A stretch of DNA of 64,000 nucleotides from positions 186,001 to 250,000 of the forward strand of contig NZ_JACIBK010000001.1 in assembly GCF_014195325.1 (NCBI RefSeq), in the 5' to 3' direction. Of this stretch, positions 1-7,872 are shown in pieces. This stretch comes from Rhizobium sp. BK650 (GTDB taxonomy: Bacteria; Pseudomonadota; Alphaproteobacteria; Rhizobiales; Rhizobiaceae). The notes beneath the pieces are model-generated. The model was not told the DNA's origin. It searched no databases and was given only the letters and a program-made list of their open reading frames with translations. The translations under genes were made by a program, and so were the position numbers. The number at the start of each line of letters is the position of its first letter. Positions within the stretch are counted from its first letter, which is position 1.

Positions 1-681
1 CGAGACCGTGCCGGCGACCGGCGTCTTCACGTCGGTTCGGGCGAGCTTCAAATCCGCATCGGCAATCTGGCTGTCGAAGACCTTAAGGTCGGCTTCGGCA
101 ACTTCGATCGCCTGCTCGGCGGAAGCGACGCGCGCGTTGGCGGCGGCGGCGGTCGCATCGGCCTGTTCGACCTGGGCGGTCGAAACCGTGCCCTTCTTGC
201 CCATTTCCTGGGCGCGGGCCTGCTGCTGCCTTGCCTGTTCGGCATTGGCCTGCGCCTCGATAAGCTGGGCGCGCAGCTGGGCAAGGCTTGCCTCGCCCTT
301 GGCTTTCGTCGCAATCATCTGGCTCTTGGTCAGGACCAGAGCGTCATCGTTCAGCGTCGCCAATGTGCTTTCAGCCTGAACCTTGTCGCCGACATCGGCC
401 TTCAGGGTACGAATGGAAAGGCCTTCAACCTGCGGCTGGATATAGACTTCCTCGACGGGCTTGACCGTTCCAGTGCCGATGACACGGTCGACGAGGGTGC
501 GGTTCGCCGCTGTAGTGACGACGATTGCGGGCAGGTTTTGGGAGGCCTGGGCCTGCGCGGCCTGGGGTTCCTCGGCAAACACAGCCGAGGCTGCAAAAGT
601 GGCGGTAAGAAGCGCCGAAACCGCAAAAGCGGCTACGGGAAATGTGGAGGCGCGTAGTAAAGCGTGCGGCGTGAGTGCCAT
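1..681 (-). CDS. RND efflux periplasmic adaptor (MFP/HlyD family), 3' end cut by window
   Basis: Reading down from the ATG at 681, 227 codons stay open to the window edge, so the C-terminal part is missing. The N-terminus has a basic start and a hydrophobic segment (about residues 14-36) ending in AVFAEE, a secretion signal. A biotinyl-lipoyl-like half follows (PVEEVYIQPQVEGL, about 75-90), then a long Ala/Gln-rich helical hairpin (about 115-205) and the returning lipoyl half (KLARTDVKTPVAGTVS). This is the AcrA/MexA-type membrane-fusion architecture, which links an inner-membrane RND pump to an outer-membrane channel. The pump gene would lie to the left, outside the window. The substrate cannot be inferred. 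A GGATGA about 8 nt upstream may be the ribosome site. Confidence 0.85.
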   Translation of the reverse strand, partial: MALTPHALLRASTFPVAAFAVSALLTATFAASAVFAEEPQAAQAQASQNLPAIVVTTAANRTLVDRVIGTGTVKPVEEVYIQPQVEGLSIRTLKADVGDKVQAESTLATLNDDALVLTKSQMIATKAKGEASLAQLRAQLIEAQANAEQARQQQARAQEMGKKGTVSTAQVEQADATAAAANARVASAEQAIEVAEADLKVFDSQIADADLKLARTDVKTPVAGTVS

Positions 682-1025
682 GCGTCGTCATCCAATCTAT
701 TGACGGGATCAGCCGGACTCACGCGTCTTCCAACAGGTTCGCGGTCGGGCGAATGCCGTCTTCCAAATCTCAGAGGTATTTACCCGCATCCCATTTGCCG
801 TAACACATTGTTCCCATCCGGCAAATCCGGCTAGTACGTGGTATCGATTTGCTCCACATGCAAGCCCGGCAGAAAATAATTCCCCGTGAGATACTATTAA
901 TTACCATTACAGGGCTCATCAATCACCTAAGAGTTATGTGAACATGACGATGATTGATCGGCTCTTATGCTTTGACGTTTGACGCCTGATAAATGCGACG
1001 GTTGCAAGGGATTTTTTGGTTGAAT
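682..1025. other. intergenic region upstream of the efflux adaptor
   Basis: No coding sequence is seen. The middle (about 880-960) is AT-rich and probably holds the leftward promoter of the adaptor gene, but I could not assign clear -35/-10 boxes. A regulator gene is not visible on this side. Confidence 0.4.
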
Positions 1026-1067
1026 GTAAAAAAATAGAAACGCGCGGGAAATCTTCTCCCGCGCGTT
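1026..1067 (-). terminator. Rho-independent terminator of the ABC importer operon
   Basis: Perfect 10-bp stem AACGCGCGGG (1039-1048) / CCCGCGCGTT (1058-1067). On the minus strand it is followed by a U-rich run (TTTCTATTTTTTT, 1037-1026). It lies 22 bp after the stop codon of the binding-protein gene. Confidence 0.9.
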
Positions 1068-1088
1068 GCATTTAGGCTTCTGTGCTGC

Positions 1089-2060
1089 TTATTTCGCGGC
1101 AGCGTCCGTAATGTCGTGAGTCCAGGCGCCTGACGGCTCCTTGTTGATGATCTTCTGGTCGAGCAGCGCCTTTGCCGTGCGGTCGTAGAGCTTGGTGTCG
1201 AGCTTGCCGGTACCGTCCCCGATCAACTTGGCGACTTCGCCCATCATGCGCTTCTGGTGGTGTTCGTCCTGGCCGCCGGCATCGACGACGATTTCGGCCG
1301 CGTCATCAGGATTTTCCATGGCGTATTTCCAGCCCTTCATGGAGGCGCGGACGAACTTGACCATCTTCTCCTTAAAAGCCGGGTCCTTCAGCTTGTCTTC
1401 CATCGCATAGAGGCCGTCTTCCAGGAGGTCGTTGCCCATGGCGGTGTAGTTGAAGACGGTCAGGTCCTCCGGCTTAAAGCCGGCATCGATCGCCTGCCAG
1501 TATTCGTTATAGGTCATGACGGAAATGCAGTCGGCCTGCTTCTGCAGGAGCGGCTGCACGTCGAAGCTCTGCTTCAGCACGGTCACGCCATTCGGGCCGC
1601 CATCGGTCTTGAGGCCGAGCTTGTTCATCCAGGCGAAGAAGGGATATTCGTTACCGAAGAACCAGACGCCAAGCGTGTGGCCCTTGAAGTCGGCTTCGGT
1701 CTTGACCGGGCCATCCTTGCGGCAGATCATTTCCATGCCGGACTTTTGGTAGGGCTGGGCGATATTGACGAGCGGAACGCCCTTTTCGCGGGCAACCAGA
1801 GCGCCGCCCATCCAGTCCACGATCACATCGGCGCCGCCGCCGGCAATCACCTGCTCGGGAGCGATATCCGGACCGCCCGGTTTTATATCGACGTCGAGGC
1901 CTTCTTCTTGGTAATAGCCCTTGTCTTTGGCGACGTAATAGCCGGCAAACTGAGATTGGGTGACCCACTTCAGCTGCAGCGTGACCTTGTCTGCGGCCAT
2001 CGCATGAGCTGACGCAAGCGACATGGCGCTCGCCATCATTGCAACCATCAACTTATTCAT
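1089..2060 (-). CDS. ABC transporter substrate-binding protein, NMT1/THI5-like (putative pyrimidine or precursor importer)
   Basis: 323-residue periplasmic binding protein. A signal peptide (MNKLMVAMMASAMSLASAHA, cleavage after AMA) is followed by the NMT1/THI5-like core: LQLKWVTQSQFAGYYVAKDKG, with the typical W and GYY, then PGGPDIAPEQVIAGGGADV. The ATG at 2060 is chosen because it begins the signal peptide; the frame is open far upstream but only as antisense to the permease. It is the last gene of an ATPase-(DUF559)-permease-permease-binding protein operon transcribed leftward. In related bacteria such systems sit with pyrimidine catabolic genes, and here hydA, the amidohydrolase and preTA are neighbours. 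A pyrimidine (uracil/thymine or hydroxymethylpyrimidine-like) substrate is therefore my inference, not shown. Confidence 0.85.
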   Translation of the reverse strand: MNKLMVAMMASAMSLASAHAMAADKVTLQLKWVTQSQFAGYYVAKDKGYYQEEGLDVDIKPGGPDIAPEQVIAGGGADVIVDWMGGALVAREKGVPLVNIAQPYQKSGMEMICRKDGPVKTEADFKGHTLGVWFFGNEYPFFAWMNKLGLKTDGGPNGVTVLKQSFDVQPLLQKQADCISVMTYNEYWQAIDAGFKPEDLTVFNYTAMGNDLLEDGLYAMEDKLKDPAFKEKMVKFVRASMKGWKYAMENPDDAAEIVVDAGGQDEHHQKRMMGEVAKLIGDGTGKLDTKLYDRTAKALLDQKIINKEPSGAWTHDITDAAAK

Positions 2061-2113
2061 TTTCTTGTTCCCTCTGAAGTTATGCCCTAGCCCTTTGCGG
2101 GGCCGGGGCGCGT

Positions 2114-3241
2114 CTAACCACCACGGATAGACGGATGCCAGAAAGTCACCGCCCTTTCGGCAAGGGCGACGACGCCATAGAAGATTGAGCCTGCAAGCGC
2201 CGCGACGGCGATCTCGGCCCAGACCATGTCGACATTCATACGGCCCATCTCGGTGGAGATGCGGAAGCCCATGCCGACGATCGGCGTTCCGAAGAATTCC
2301 GCAACGATGGCACCAATCATCGCCAGCGTCGAGTTGATCTTCAGCGCATTGAAAATAAAGGGCATTGCGGCAGGAAGCCGGAGCTTTAAGAGCGTCTGCC
2401 AGTAGTTCGATGCGTAGGTGCGCATCAGGTCGCGCTCCATGTTGCCGGAGGCGGCAAGTCCCGCAACCGTATTCACCAGCATCGGGAAGAAGGTCATGAT
2501 GATGACGACGGCTGCCTTCGACTGCCAGTCGAAACCGAACCACATGACCATGATAGGTGCGACGCCGATGATCGGCAGGGCTGAGACCATATTGCCGATC
2601 GGCAGCAGGCCGCGGCGCAGGAAGGCGACGCGGTCGGCGAGGATCGCGACCACGAAACCGGCAATGCAGCCGACGATGTAGCCGATCAAGACGGCTTTGA
2701 AGATCGTCTGTCTGACATCTTCGCCGAGGATCGGCAGGGAGCCTGCGATGCGCGCCCAGATTGCGCTTGGCGGCGGCAGGATGACGAAGGGGATGCCGGC
2801 GCCGCGTGTGATCGCTTCCCAGATGATGAGGATCCAGGCGCCGAAGATCGCCGGAATGAGCAGGCGCAGCAGCCATTGGCTGGCCGGTTCTGTCGGCTGG
2901 ATCTCGGAAAGTTTCGTCACGCAACGCCATGCGAGCAGCCAGCAGGCAGCGAGCAGCAGAAAGAAAGCGGTGGCAGCGAAACCCTCATTGCCCGTGAGCG
3001 TGCCGAGGAGCAGCCATGCGCCCCCGTGAGCGCTGACAAAAAGGACTGCTGCGATGAGCGTTGCTGAGAAAGGCGCAAAGGACACGAGCACCGCAGCGAT
3101 GGCAAGCAGGGCGGTCAGCCCGGCAGTGCCTGCAGATGGAGGATGGGTTGCGCCAGCCGCATAGAGCGGCAGCAGAGCCATCGCGCCGATGACGCAAAGG
3201 AGAGCGCTCAGGCCCTGCCAGGAAATCGTTACCTGCCTCAT
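2114..3241 (-). CDS. ABC transporter permease (SsuC/TauC/ThiX class), second permease
   Basis: 375 residues. The N-terminal ~130 residues form an extra hydrophobic region of several helices, not present in ordinary SsuC-type permeases. A BPD_transp_1 domain follows, with an EAA-like loop around MRTYASNYWQTLLKLRLPAA (about residues 270-290), which contacts the ATPase. Its ATG at 3241 overlaps the stop of the upstream permease by 4 nt (ATGA), so the two are translationally coupled and probably form a heterodimeric channel. The family imports taurine, sulfonate, riboflavin or pyrimidine precursors; context favours pyrimidines. Confidence 0.88.
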   Translation of the reverse strand: MRQVTISWQGLSALLCVIGAMALLPLYAAGATHPPSAGTAGLTALLAIAAVLVSFAPFSATLIAAVLFVSAHGGAWLLLGTLTGNEGFAATAFFLLLAACWLLAWRCVTKLSEIQPTEPASQWLLRLLIPAIFGAWILIIWEAITRGAGIPFVILPPPSAIWARIAGSLPILGEDVRQTIFKAVLIGYIVGCIAGFVVAILADRVAFLRRGLLPIGNMVSALPIIGVAPIMVMWFGFDWQSKAAVVIIMTFFPMLVNTVAGLAASGNMERDLMRTYASNYWQTLLKLRLPAAMPFIFNALKINSTLAMIGAIVAEFFGTPIVGMGFRISTEMGRMNVDMVWAEIAVAALAGSIFYGVVALAERAVTFWHPSIRGG

Positions 3242-4122
3242 GCCGGCCTCCCGCCCATCGCGCGATCGACGAGCTTCGCAACGAGGCCGACAAGGGCGAC
3301 GAGAATTGCTGCCAGTACGGAGCCAGCAACGAGGGCGGCCCAGATGTCGATCGTCTGGCTGTAATAGGAGCCGGCAAGGAGTTTAGAGCCGATGCCGGCG
3401 ACCGCGCCGGTCGGCAACTCGCCGACGATGGTGCCAACGAGGCTTGCGGCGATCGCCACCTTCATCGAGGTGAAGAGGAAGGGGATGGAGGCAGGCACGC
3501 GCAGCTTCCAGAAGGTTTGTGCAGCCGTGGCATTGTAGGTGCGCATCAGGTCGAGATGCATGACTTCCGGCGAGCGTAGCCCCTTCACCATGCCCACAGC
3601 GACCGGGAAGAACGAGAGATAGGTTGATATCAGCGCCTTGGGGATCAGGCCGGTGATGTTGATCGAGCCGAGAACGACGATGATCATGGGCGCGACCGCC
3701 AGGATCGGCACGGTCTGCGAGGCGATTATCCAGGGCATCAGGCTGCGGTCGAGCGCCTTGATATGGATGATGCCGACGGCAATGACGATGCCGAGCAGCG
3801 TGCCGAACGCAAAGCCGAGGACGGTCGAGGAGAGCGTGACGCCCGCGTGGTAAACGAGGCTGCGATTGCTGGAGAGCTTTCTGAGAAAAGTGTTTTCGAA
3901 CACATTCTGCGCCACCTGATGCGGCGCCGGAAGGACGGGCTTTGGCTGCGAGAGTGTGCTGCCGATAAATTCCACCGTCGTCGGGGTGACGTTGTTGCGG
4001 GTATCCGCATCACGCTGGAAGGGCGCGTTCAAGATGACGGCCGCAACATACCAGATGGCAATCAGCACCAGCAGGATGGTGAAGACGGGGACGATCTTGT
4101 CCTTAAGGGTGTCGGGTTTCAT
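3238..4122 (-). CDS. ABC transporter permease (SsuC/TauC class), first permease
   Basis: 294 residues. One N-terminal helix (about 12-32) precedes a periplasmic stretch and the inner-membrane permease domain, with an EAA loop around MRTYNATAAQTFWKLRVPAS (about 205-225). It overlaps the next permease by 4 nt, and its own start overlaps the end of the DUF559 gene by 4 nt (ATGA at 4119-4122). Translation across the three genes is therefore likely coupled. It shares the EAA-loop pattern with the other permease, which fits a heterodimer. Confidence 0.88.
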   Translation of the reverse strand: MKPDTLKDKIVPVFTILLVLIAIWYVAAVILNAPFQRDADTRNNVTPTTVEFIGSTLSQPKPVLPAPHQVAQNVFENTFLRKLSSNRSLVYHAGVTLSSTVLGFAFGTLLGIVIAVGIIHIKALDRSLMPWIIASQTVPILAVAPMIIVVLGSINITGLIPKALISTYLSFFPVAVGMVKGLRSPEVMHLDLMRTYNATAAQTFWKLRVPASIPFLFTSMKVAIAASLVGTIVGELPTGAVAGIGSKLLAGSYYSQTIDIWAALVAGSVLAAILVALVGLVAKLVDRAMGGRPA

Positions 4123-4496
4123 GCGGCCTCCTTCAAGAACGGCGCCGCTTGTTTTTGTATTTCGATGAAGACGTAATCTGGGCCGTCCAGCACCTGAGCA
4201 TTGTCGAAACGGAGCACAGTGAAGCCTTGATTTTTCAGGAAGGCATCGCGAGCGAGATCATGGTGGCGACCACTTTCGGTTTCATGGCTGTCGCCATCGA
4301 CTTCCACGATAAGACGAGCGGAGAGCCAGGCGAAGTCTGCGATATACGCACCGATCGGCGTTTCGCGGCGGAAACGAGCGCCCTGGGGACAAAGATCTCG
4401 AAGCATGTTCCACATAGCGGATTCTGCTTTTGTCAGTTCGCGGCGAAGTCGGCGCGCTCTCTCACGGGTTTTGGGCGTGATGTTGGAATGGGGCAT
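4119..4496 (-). CDS. DUF559 (Vsr-like) endonuclease domain protein
   Basis: 125 residues. The whole protein is one DUF559 domain: RRLRRELTKAE near the N-terminus, then R.ETPIGAYIADFAW (about 43-56), LIVEVDGDSH (about 62-71), and D..RD..L...G.TVLRFDN. This is the PD-(D/E)xK-like fold of the very-short-patch repair nucleases, with the Asp of ADF and the Glu/Asp of EVDG as probable metal ligands. The function is unknown. It is oddly placed between the ATPase and permease genes of an importer operon, its stop overlaps the permease start, and a 34-bp inverted repeat pair begins 33 bp upstream of its start. A second DUF559 gene at 7873-8442 has the same arrangement. Confidence 0.85.
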   Translation of the reverse strand: MPHSNITPKTRERARRLRRELTKAESAMWNMLRDLCPQGARFRRETPIGAYIADFAWLSARLIVEVDGDSHETESGRHHDLARDAFLKNQGFTVLRFDNAQVLDGPDYVFIEIQKQAAPFLKEAA

Positions 4497-4528
4497 TCAG
4501 GCCTCCATTCCCATTGCGGCAAGGAAAA

Positions 4529-4681
4529 CCCCTCCCCAACCCCTCCCCACAAGGGGGAGGGGCTTTGGCGGTTGCCGCTCGCCTAGGACACCCATCTCGA
4601 CGCTAGTGCCAGCAGCGAGGCAGAAAATGGAGGGTGCAGCAGATCTGCCCCTCCCCCTTGTGGGGAGGGGTTGGGGAGGGG
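4529..4681. repeat. inverted pair of 34-bp GC-rich palindromic repeats
   Basis: Arm 4529-4562 (starts CCCCTCCCCAACCCCTCC) and arm 4648-4681 are perfect reverse complements, 85 bp apart. Each arm contains its own small palindrome (CCCCTCCCC.../GGGGAGGGG). The pair lies between the ATPase stop (4711) and the DUF559 start (4496). It probably forms a large cruciform or a long mRNA hairpin that could uncouple the ATPase from downstream genes. Confidence 0.9.
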
Positions 4682-4710
4682 TCTTTGCCAAGCTCACAAC
4701 ACTCAATCTA

Positions 4711-5496
4711 CTACTCATAACTATGCCCCGCCCTCAGCCCCTCGCGGACGCGATGGGCGATTTCCAGGAATTCCGGGGTTTCGCGGATGTCGAGCGGGCG
4801 CTCGTTCGGCAATGTCGAGTCGATCACGTCTGTCACGCGACCGGGGCGAGGCGACATGACGACGATCTTGGTGGAGAGGTAGACGGCTTCGGGGATGGAA
4901 TGGGTGACGAAGCAGATCGTCTTGTTGGTTCGCGCCCAGAGTTTCAGGAGCGCGGCATTGAGGTGATCGCGGACGATTTCGTCGAGTGCACCGAAGGGTT
5001 CGTCCATCAGGAGCAGGTCTGCGTCGAAGGCGAGCGCGCGGGCGATCGAGGCGCGCTGCTGCATGCCGCCTGACAGTTGCCAGGGGAATTTCTTGTCGAA
5101 ACCTGTGAGTTCGACGAGATCGAGTGCTCCCGCGATGCGTTTCTTCTGCTCGTGCTTCGGATAACCCATGATCTCCAGCGGCAGGGCGATATTCTTTTCG
5201 ATCGTGCGCCAGGGATAAAGGGCGGGCGCCTGGAAGACATAGCCGTAGGCACGGGCCTTGCGGGCTTCATCCGGCGTCATGCCATTGATGGCGATATCGC
5301 CTGACGTCTTGCGCTCCAGGTCTGCGATGACGCGCAGGAATGTCGTCTTGCCGCAACCGGACGGGCCGATGAAGGAGACGAACTCGCCCTTGCGGATATC
5401 GAGACTGACATTGCTCAGCGCATGCACCGGCCCGTCATTCGTCTGGTAGGTGAGACAGAGATCCTTGGCGGATACGACGGAGGGTGCTTGCATCAA
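4711..5496 (-). CDS. ABC transporter ATP-binding protein (SsuB/TauB class)
   Basis: 261 residues with all motifs: Walker A GPSGCGKTT (about 43-51), Q-loop YVFQAPALYPW, signature LSGGMQQR (about 142-149), Walker B LLLMDEPFGALD (about 161-172) and H-loop CFVTHSIPEAV. YPWR after the Q-loop is typical of the nitrate/sulfonate/taurine (SsuB) class. Either Met codon (5496 or 5493) may start. It is the first gene of the leftward importer operon and energises the two permeases downstream. Confidence 0.92.
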   Translation of the reverse strand: MMQAPSVVSAKDLCLTYQTNDGPVHALSNVSLDIRKGEFVSFIGPSGCGKTTFLRVIADLERKTSGDIAINGMTPDEARKARAYGYVFQAPALYPWRTIEKNIALPLEIMGYPKHEQKKRIAGALDLVELTGFDKKFPWQLSGGMQQRASIARALAFDADLLLMDEPFGALDEIVRDHLNAALLKLWARTNKTICFVTHSIPEAVYLSTKIVVMSPRPGRVTDVIDSTLPNERPLDIRETPEFLEIAHRVREGLRAGHSYE

Positions 5497-5587
5497 TCAA
5501 CCAGTCTTGTTTTCGCCGCGCGAACGCGATTTTCCATGATATGATTGCCGCCGGCTTTTCCGGCAGCACAGTCCTTGGAGGAAAAGG

Positions 5588-6001
5588 ATGGACGTGAAAT
5601 CAAAGCCCACCTGCCACATCGTTCGTCCCGACCACACCTATGACGGCAAGCAGGGGCTGAGCTATTTCCAGGGCATCGCGGCCGAGACGGTCGGCGCGAA
5701 GGGCATCTGCATGCATCTTTTGACGATCCCGCCCGGCGTGCGCGCCAAGGCGCATCTGCACGAGGCGCACGAAACGGCGATCTACATGCTCTCCGGCGAG
5801 GCGCATACCTGGTACGGCGATAAGCTGGAGAACCATGTGGTCCTGCGCGCCGGAGAGCTCTTCTACATTCCGGCCGGTGTGCCGCACCTTCCGGCGAACC
5901 TCAGCAGCACCCCGTGCACGGCGATCATTGCCCGCACCGACCCGAACGAGCAGGAGAGCGTCGTCCTGCTGCCTGATCTCGATGCGCTGGTGCCCGCGTG
6001 A
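5588..6001 (+). CDS. cupin domain protein
   Basis: 137 residues forming one cupin_2 barrel. Motif 1 is around HLHEAHETAIYMLSGE (about residues 57-72), with His57, His59 and Glu63-type metal ligands. Motif 2 is GELFYIPAGVPHLP (about 94-107). It is the only rightward gene between the importer operon and the hydA operon. A good ribosome site (TTGGAGGAAAAGG) precedes the ATG. Small cupins of this sort can be metal-dependent isomerases or oxygenases, or binding proteins; the role in pyrimidine breakdown is not known. Confidence 0.8.
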   Translation: MDVKSKPTCHIVRPDHTYDGKQGLSYFQGIAAETVGAKGICMHLLTIPPGVRAKAHLHEAHETAIYMLSGEAHTWYGDKLENHVVLRAGELFYIPAGVPHLPANLSSTPCTAIIARTDPNEQESVVLLPDLDALVPA

Positions 6002-6003
6002 AG

Positions 6004-6405
6004 CTATCTGCATAGCGGCAGCGGCCCCCACTTGATTGCGGCATCCGAGGCGAGGCCGATCGTATAGCCTTTCGGTCCTGAGGTGATCCGGGCAGTATCG
6101 TCGGCGCTGTTCTCTTCGCCTTCTGCGTGACAGGAGACCGTTGCAGTGAAGTTCTTGCCTTCGGTCTTCAGGACCTTCTTGATTTCGCAGTAGGAGACGG
6201 CGGTCGTGATGCCCTCTGATGTCAGGAGGTAGAAATTGTCCGAGCCCGTGCTCTCGCCGCTCTTGGCATAGGCGCAGCCATCCTTGTTGCCGTAGCTGCC
6301 CTTGATCGGCAGCGTGTCGGCCAAGGCCACAGCGGAAAGGGCCGCATTGGAGAGCGCGGCCAGGGAGACGAGGATCAGAAGCAAATGGCCGCGCATTGAT
6401 ATCAC
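6004..6405 (-). CDS. secreted hypothetical protein
   Basis: 133 residues (or 130 if the Met at 6396 is used), with a clear signal peptide ending LADTLP (about 1-30). The mature part has four cysteines (in DGCAYA, VSYCEI, VSCHAEG and the terminal LCR), which suggests two disulphides in the periplasm. Its start overlaps the hydA stop (ATGA, 6402-6405), so it is translationally coupled to dihydropyrimidinase. I do not recognise the family, and coupling alone does not prove a shared function. It runs tail to tail with the cupin gene, only 2 bp apart. Confidence 0.7.
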   Translation of the reverse strand: MISMRGHLLLILVSLAALSNAALSAVALADTLPIKGSYGNKDGCAYAKSGESTGSDNFYLLTSEGITTAVSYCEIKKVLKTEGKNFTATVSCHAEGEENSADDTARITSGPKGYTIGLASDAAIKWGPLPLCR

Positions 6406-7856
6406 ACCCCGCTTGCCGGGATGCCCGTGCGTTCGACCTTGCGCGGAGCGGTGATCTCCTTCCAGGTCGAGAGTGCCTTGCTGACGGCAGTGACCGGCTC
6501 GCGCTTGACGAATTCGCCATGGCCTGAGCGGGTCTTGATCGTGTCTTCCTCGATCGCCACGACGCCGCGCGTCAGCGTGTAGCGCGGCAGGCCAGTGACT
6601 TGCTTGCCTTCGAAGACGTTGTAATCGATCGCCGATTGCTGGGTCTTCGAGGAAATGGTCTTGGAGCGCTTCGGATCCCAGACGACGAGATCAGCATCGG
6701 CGCCGACGAGGATCGCGCCCTTCTTCGGATATATGTTGAGGATCTTGGCGATGTTGGTCGAGGTGACGGCGACAAATTCGTTCATCGTCAGGCGGCCCGT
6801 ATTGACGCCATAGGTCCAGAGCATCGGCATGCGGTCTTCGAGGCCGCCGGTGCCGTTCGGGATCTTGGTGAAGTCACCGACGCCGAAGCGTTTCTGCGCC
6901 GTGGTGAAGGCGCAATGGTCGGTTGCCACCACCTGCAGCGAGCCGGAGGCGAGGCCGGCCCAGAGGCTGTCCTGATGCTGCTTGTTGCGGAAGGGCGGGG
7001 ACATGACGCGGCGGGCGGCATGGTCCCAGTCCTTGTCGAAATATTCGGTCTCATCGAGCGTCAGGTGCTGGATCAGCGGCTCGCCATAGGCACGGATGCC
7101 CTTCTGCCGGGCGCGGCGGATCGCTTCATGGGCCTGTTCGCAGGAGGTGTGGACGATATAAACAGGGCAGCCGGCCATGTCGGCGATCATGATCGCGCGG
7201 TTGGTGGCCTCGCCCTCGACCTCGGCCGGGCGCGAATAGGCATGCGCCTCGGGGCCGTTATTGCCTTCCGACAGCAGCTTGGCTGACAGCGAGGCGACGA
7301 CATCGCCGTTTTCCGCGTGGACGAGCGGCAGCGCGCCGAGCTCGGCGCAGCGCTGGAAAGAGGCGAACATCTCGTCGTCGTTCACCATCAGCGCGCCCTT
7401 ATAGGCCATGAAGTGCTTGAAAGTGTTGATGCCCTTGTCCTGAACGATCGCCTTCATCTCGTTGAAGACCTGCTCGCCCCACCAGGTGATCGCCATATGG
7501 AAGGAATAGTCGCAGTTGGCGCGGGTCGACTTGTTGTCCCACATGGTCAGCGCCTCGAGCAGCGACTGGCCGGGCGAGGGAAGGGCGAAATCGACGACCA
7601 TGGTCGTGCCGCCGGCGAGGGCCGCCCGCGTGCCGCTCTCGAAATCGTCGGAGGAATAGGTACCCATGAACGGCATTTCGAGATGGGTATGCGGATCGAT
7701 GCCGCCGGGCATAATATAACAGCCTGTGGCATCCAGCACTTCGTTGCCGGAGAGGTTCGGACCAATCTCGACGATCTTGCCGCCGTCGATCTTCACATCC
7801 GCCTTATAGGTGAGGTCGGCGGTGACGATGGTGCCGTTCTTGATGACTGTGGTCAT
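6402..7856 (-). CDS. hydA: dihydropyrimidinase (D-hydantoinase)
   Basis: 484 residues, the usual length. It is an amidohydrolase with a binuclear metal centre: DPHTH (His56, His58), the carbamylated lysine in FMAYKGALM (Lys153), His180 (PLVHAENGD), His236 (VYIVHTS) and Asp313 (ATDHC) are all present. It opens dihydrouracil/dihydrothymine to N-carbamoyl-beta-alanine or its methyl analogue, step 2 of the reductive pathway, between PreTA (step 1) and the amidohydrolase at 8442-9728 (step 3). The start Met at 7856 gives MTTVIKNGTIV, typical for the family. Only 16 bp separate it from the preceding DUF559 gene. The closely related phenylhydantoinases are an alternative, but the neighbours favour pyrimidines. 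Confidence 0.93.
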   Translation of the reverse strand: MTTVIKNGTIVTADLTYKADVKIDGGKIVEIGPNLSGNEVLDATGCYIMPGGIDPHTHLEMPFMGTYSSDDFESGTRAALAGGTTMVVDFALPSPGQSLLEALTMWDNKSTRANCDYSFHMAITWWGEQVFNEMKAIVQDKGINTFKHFMAYKGALMVNDDEMFASFQRCAELGALPLVHAENGDVVASLSAKLLSEGNNGPEAHAYSRPAEVEGEATNRAIMIADMAGCPVYIVHTSCEQAHEAIRRARQKGIRAYGEPLIQHLTLDETEYFDKDWDHAARRVMSPPFRNKQHQDSLWAGLASGSLQVVATDHCAFTTAQKRFGVGDFTKIPNGTGGLEDRMPMLWTYGVNTGRLTMNEFVAVTSTNIAKILNIYPKKGAILVGADADLVVWDPKRSKTISSKTQQSAIDYNVFEGKQVTGLPRYTLTRGVVAIEEDTIKTRSGHGEFVKREPVTAVSKALSTWKEITAPRKVERTGIPASGV

Positions 7857-7872
7857 GATCGTTCCCTATTCT

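Noticed and set aside
1089..2930. 613-residue frame joining a permease-like region and the binding protein
   Set aside because: The upper part is out of phase with the real permease; the signal peptide at 2060 marks the true start.
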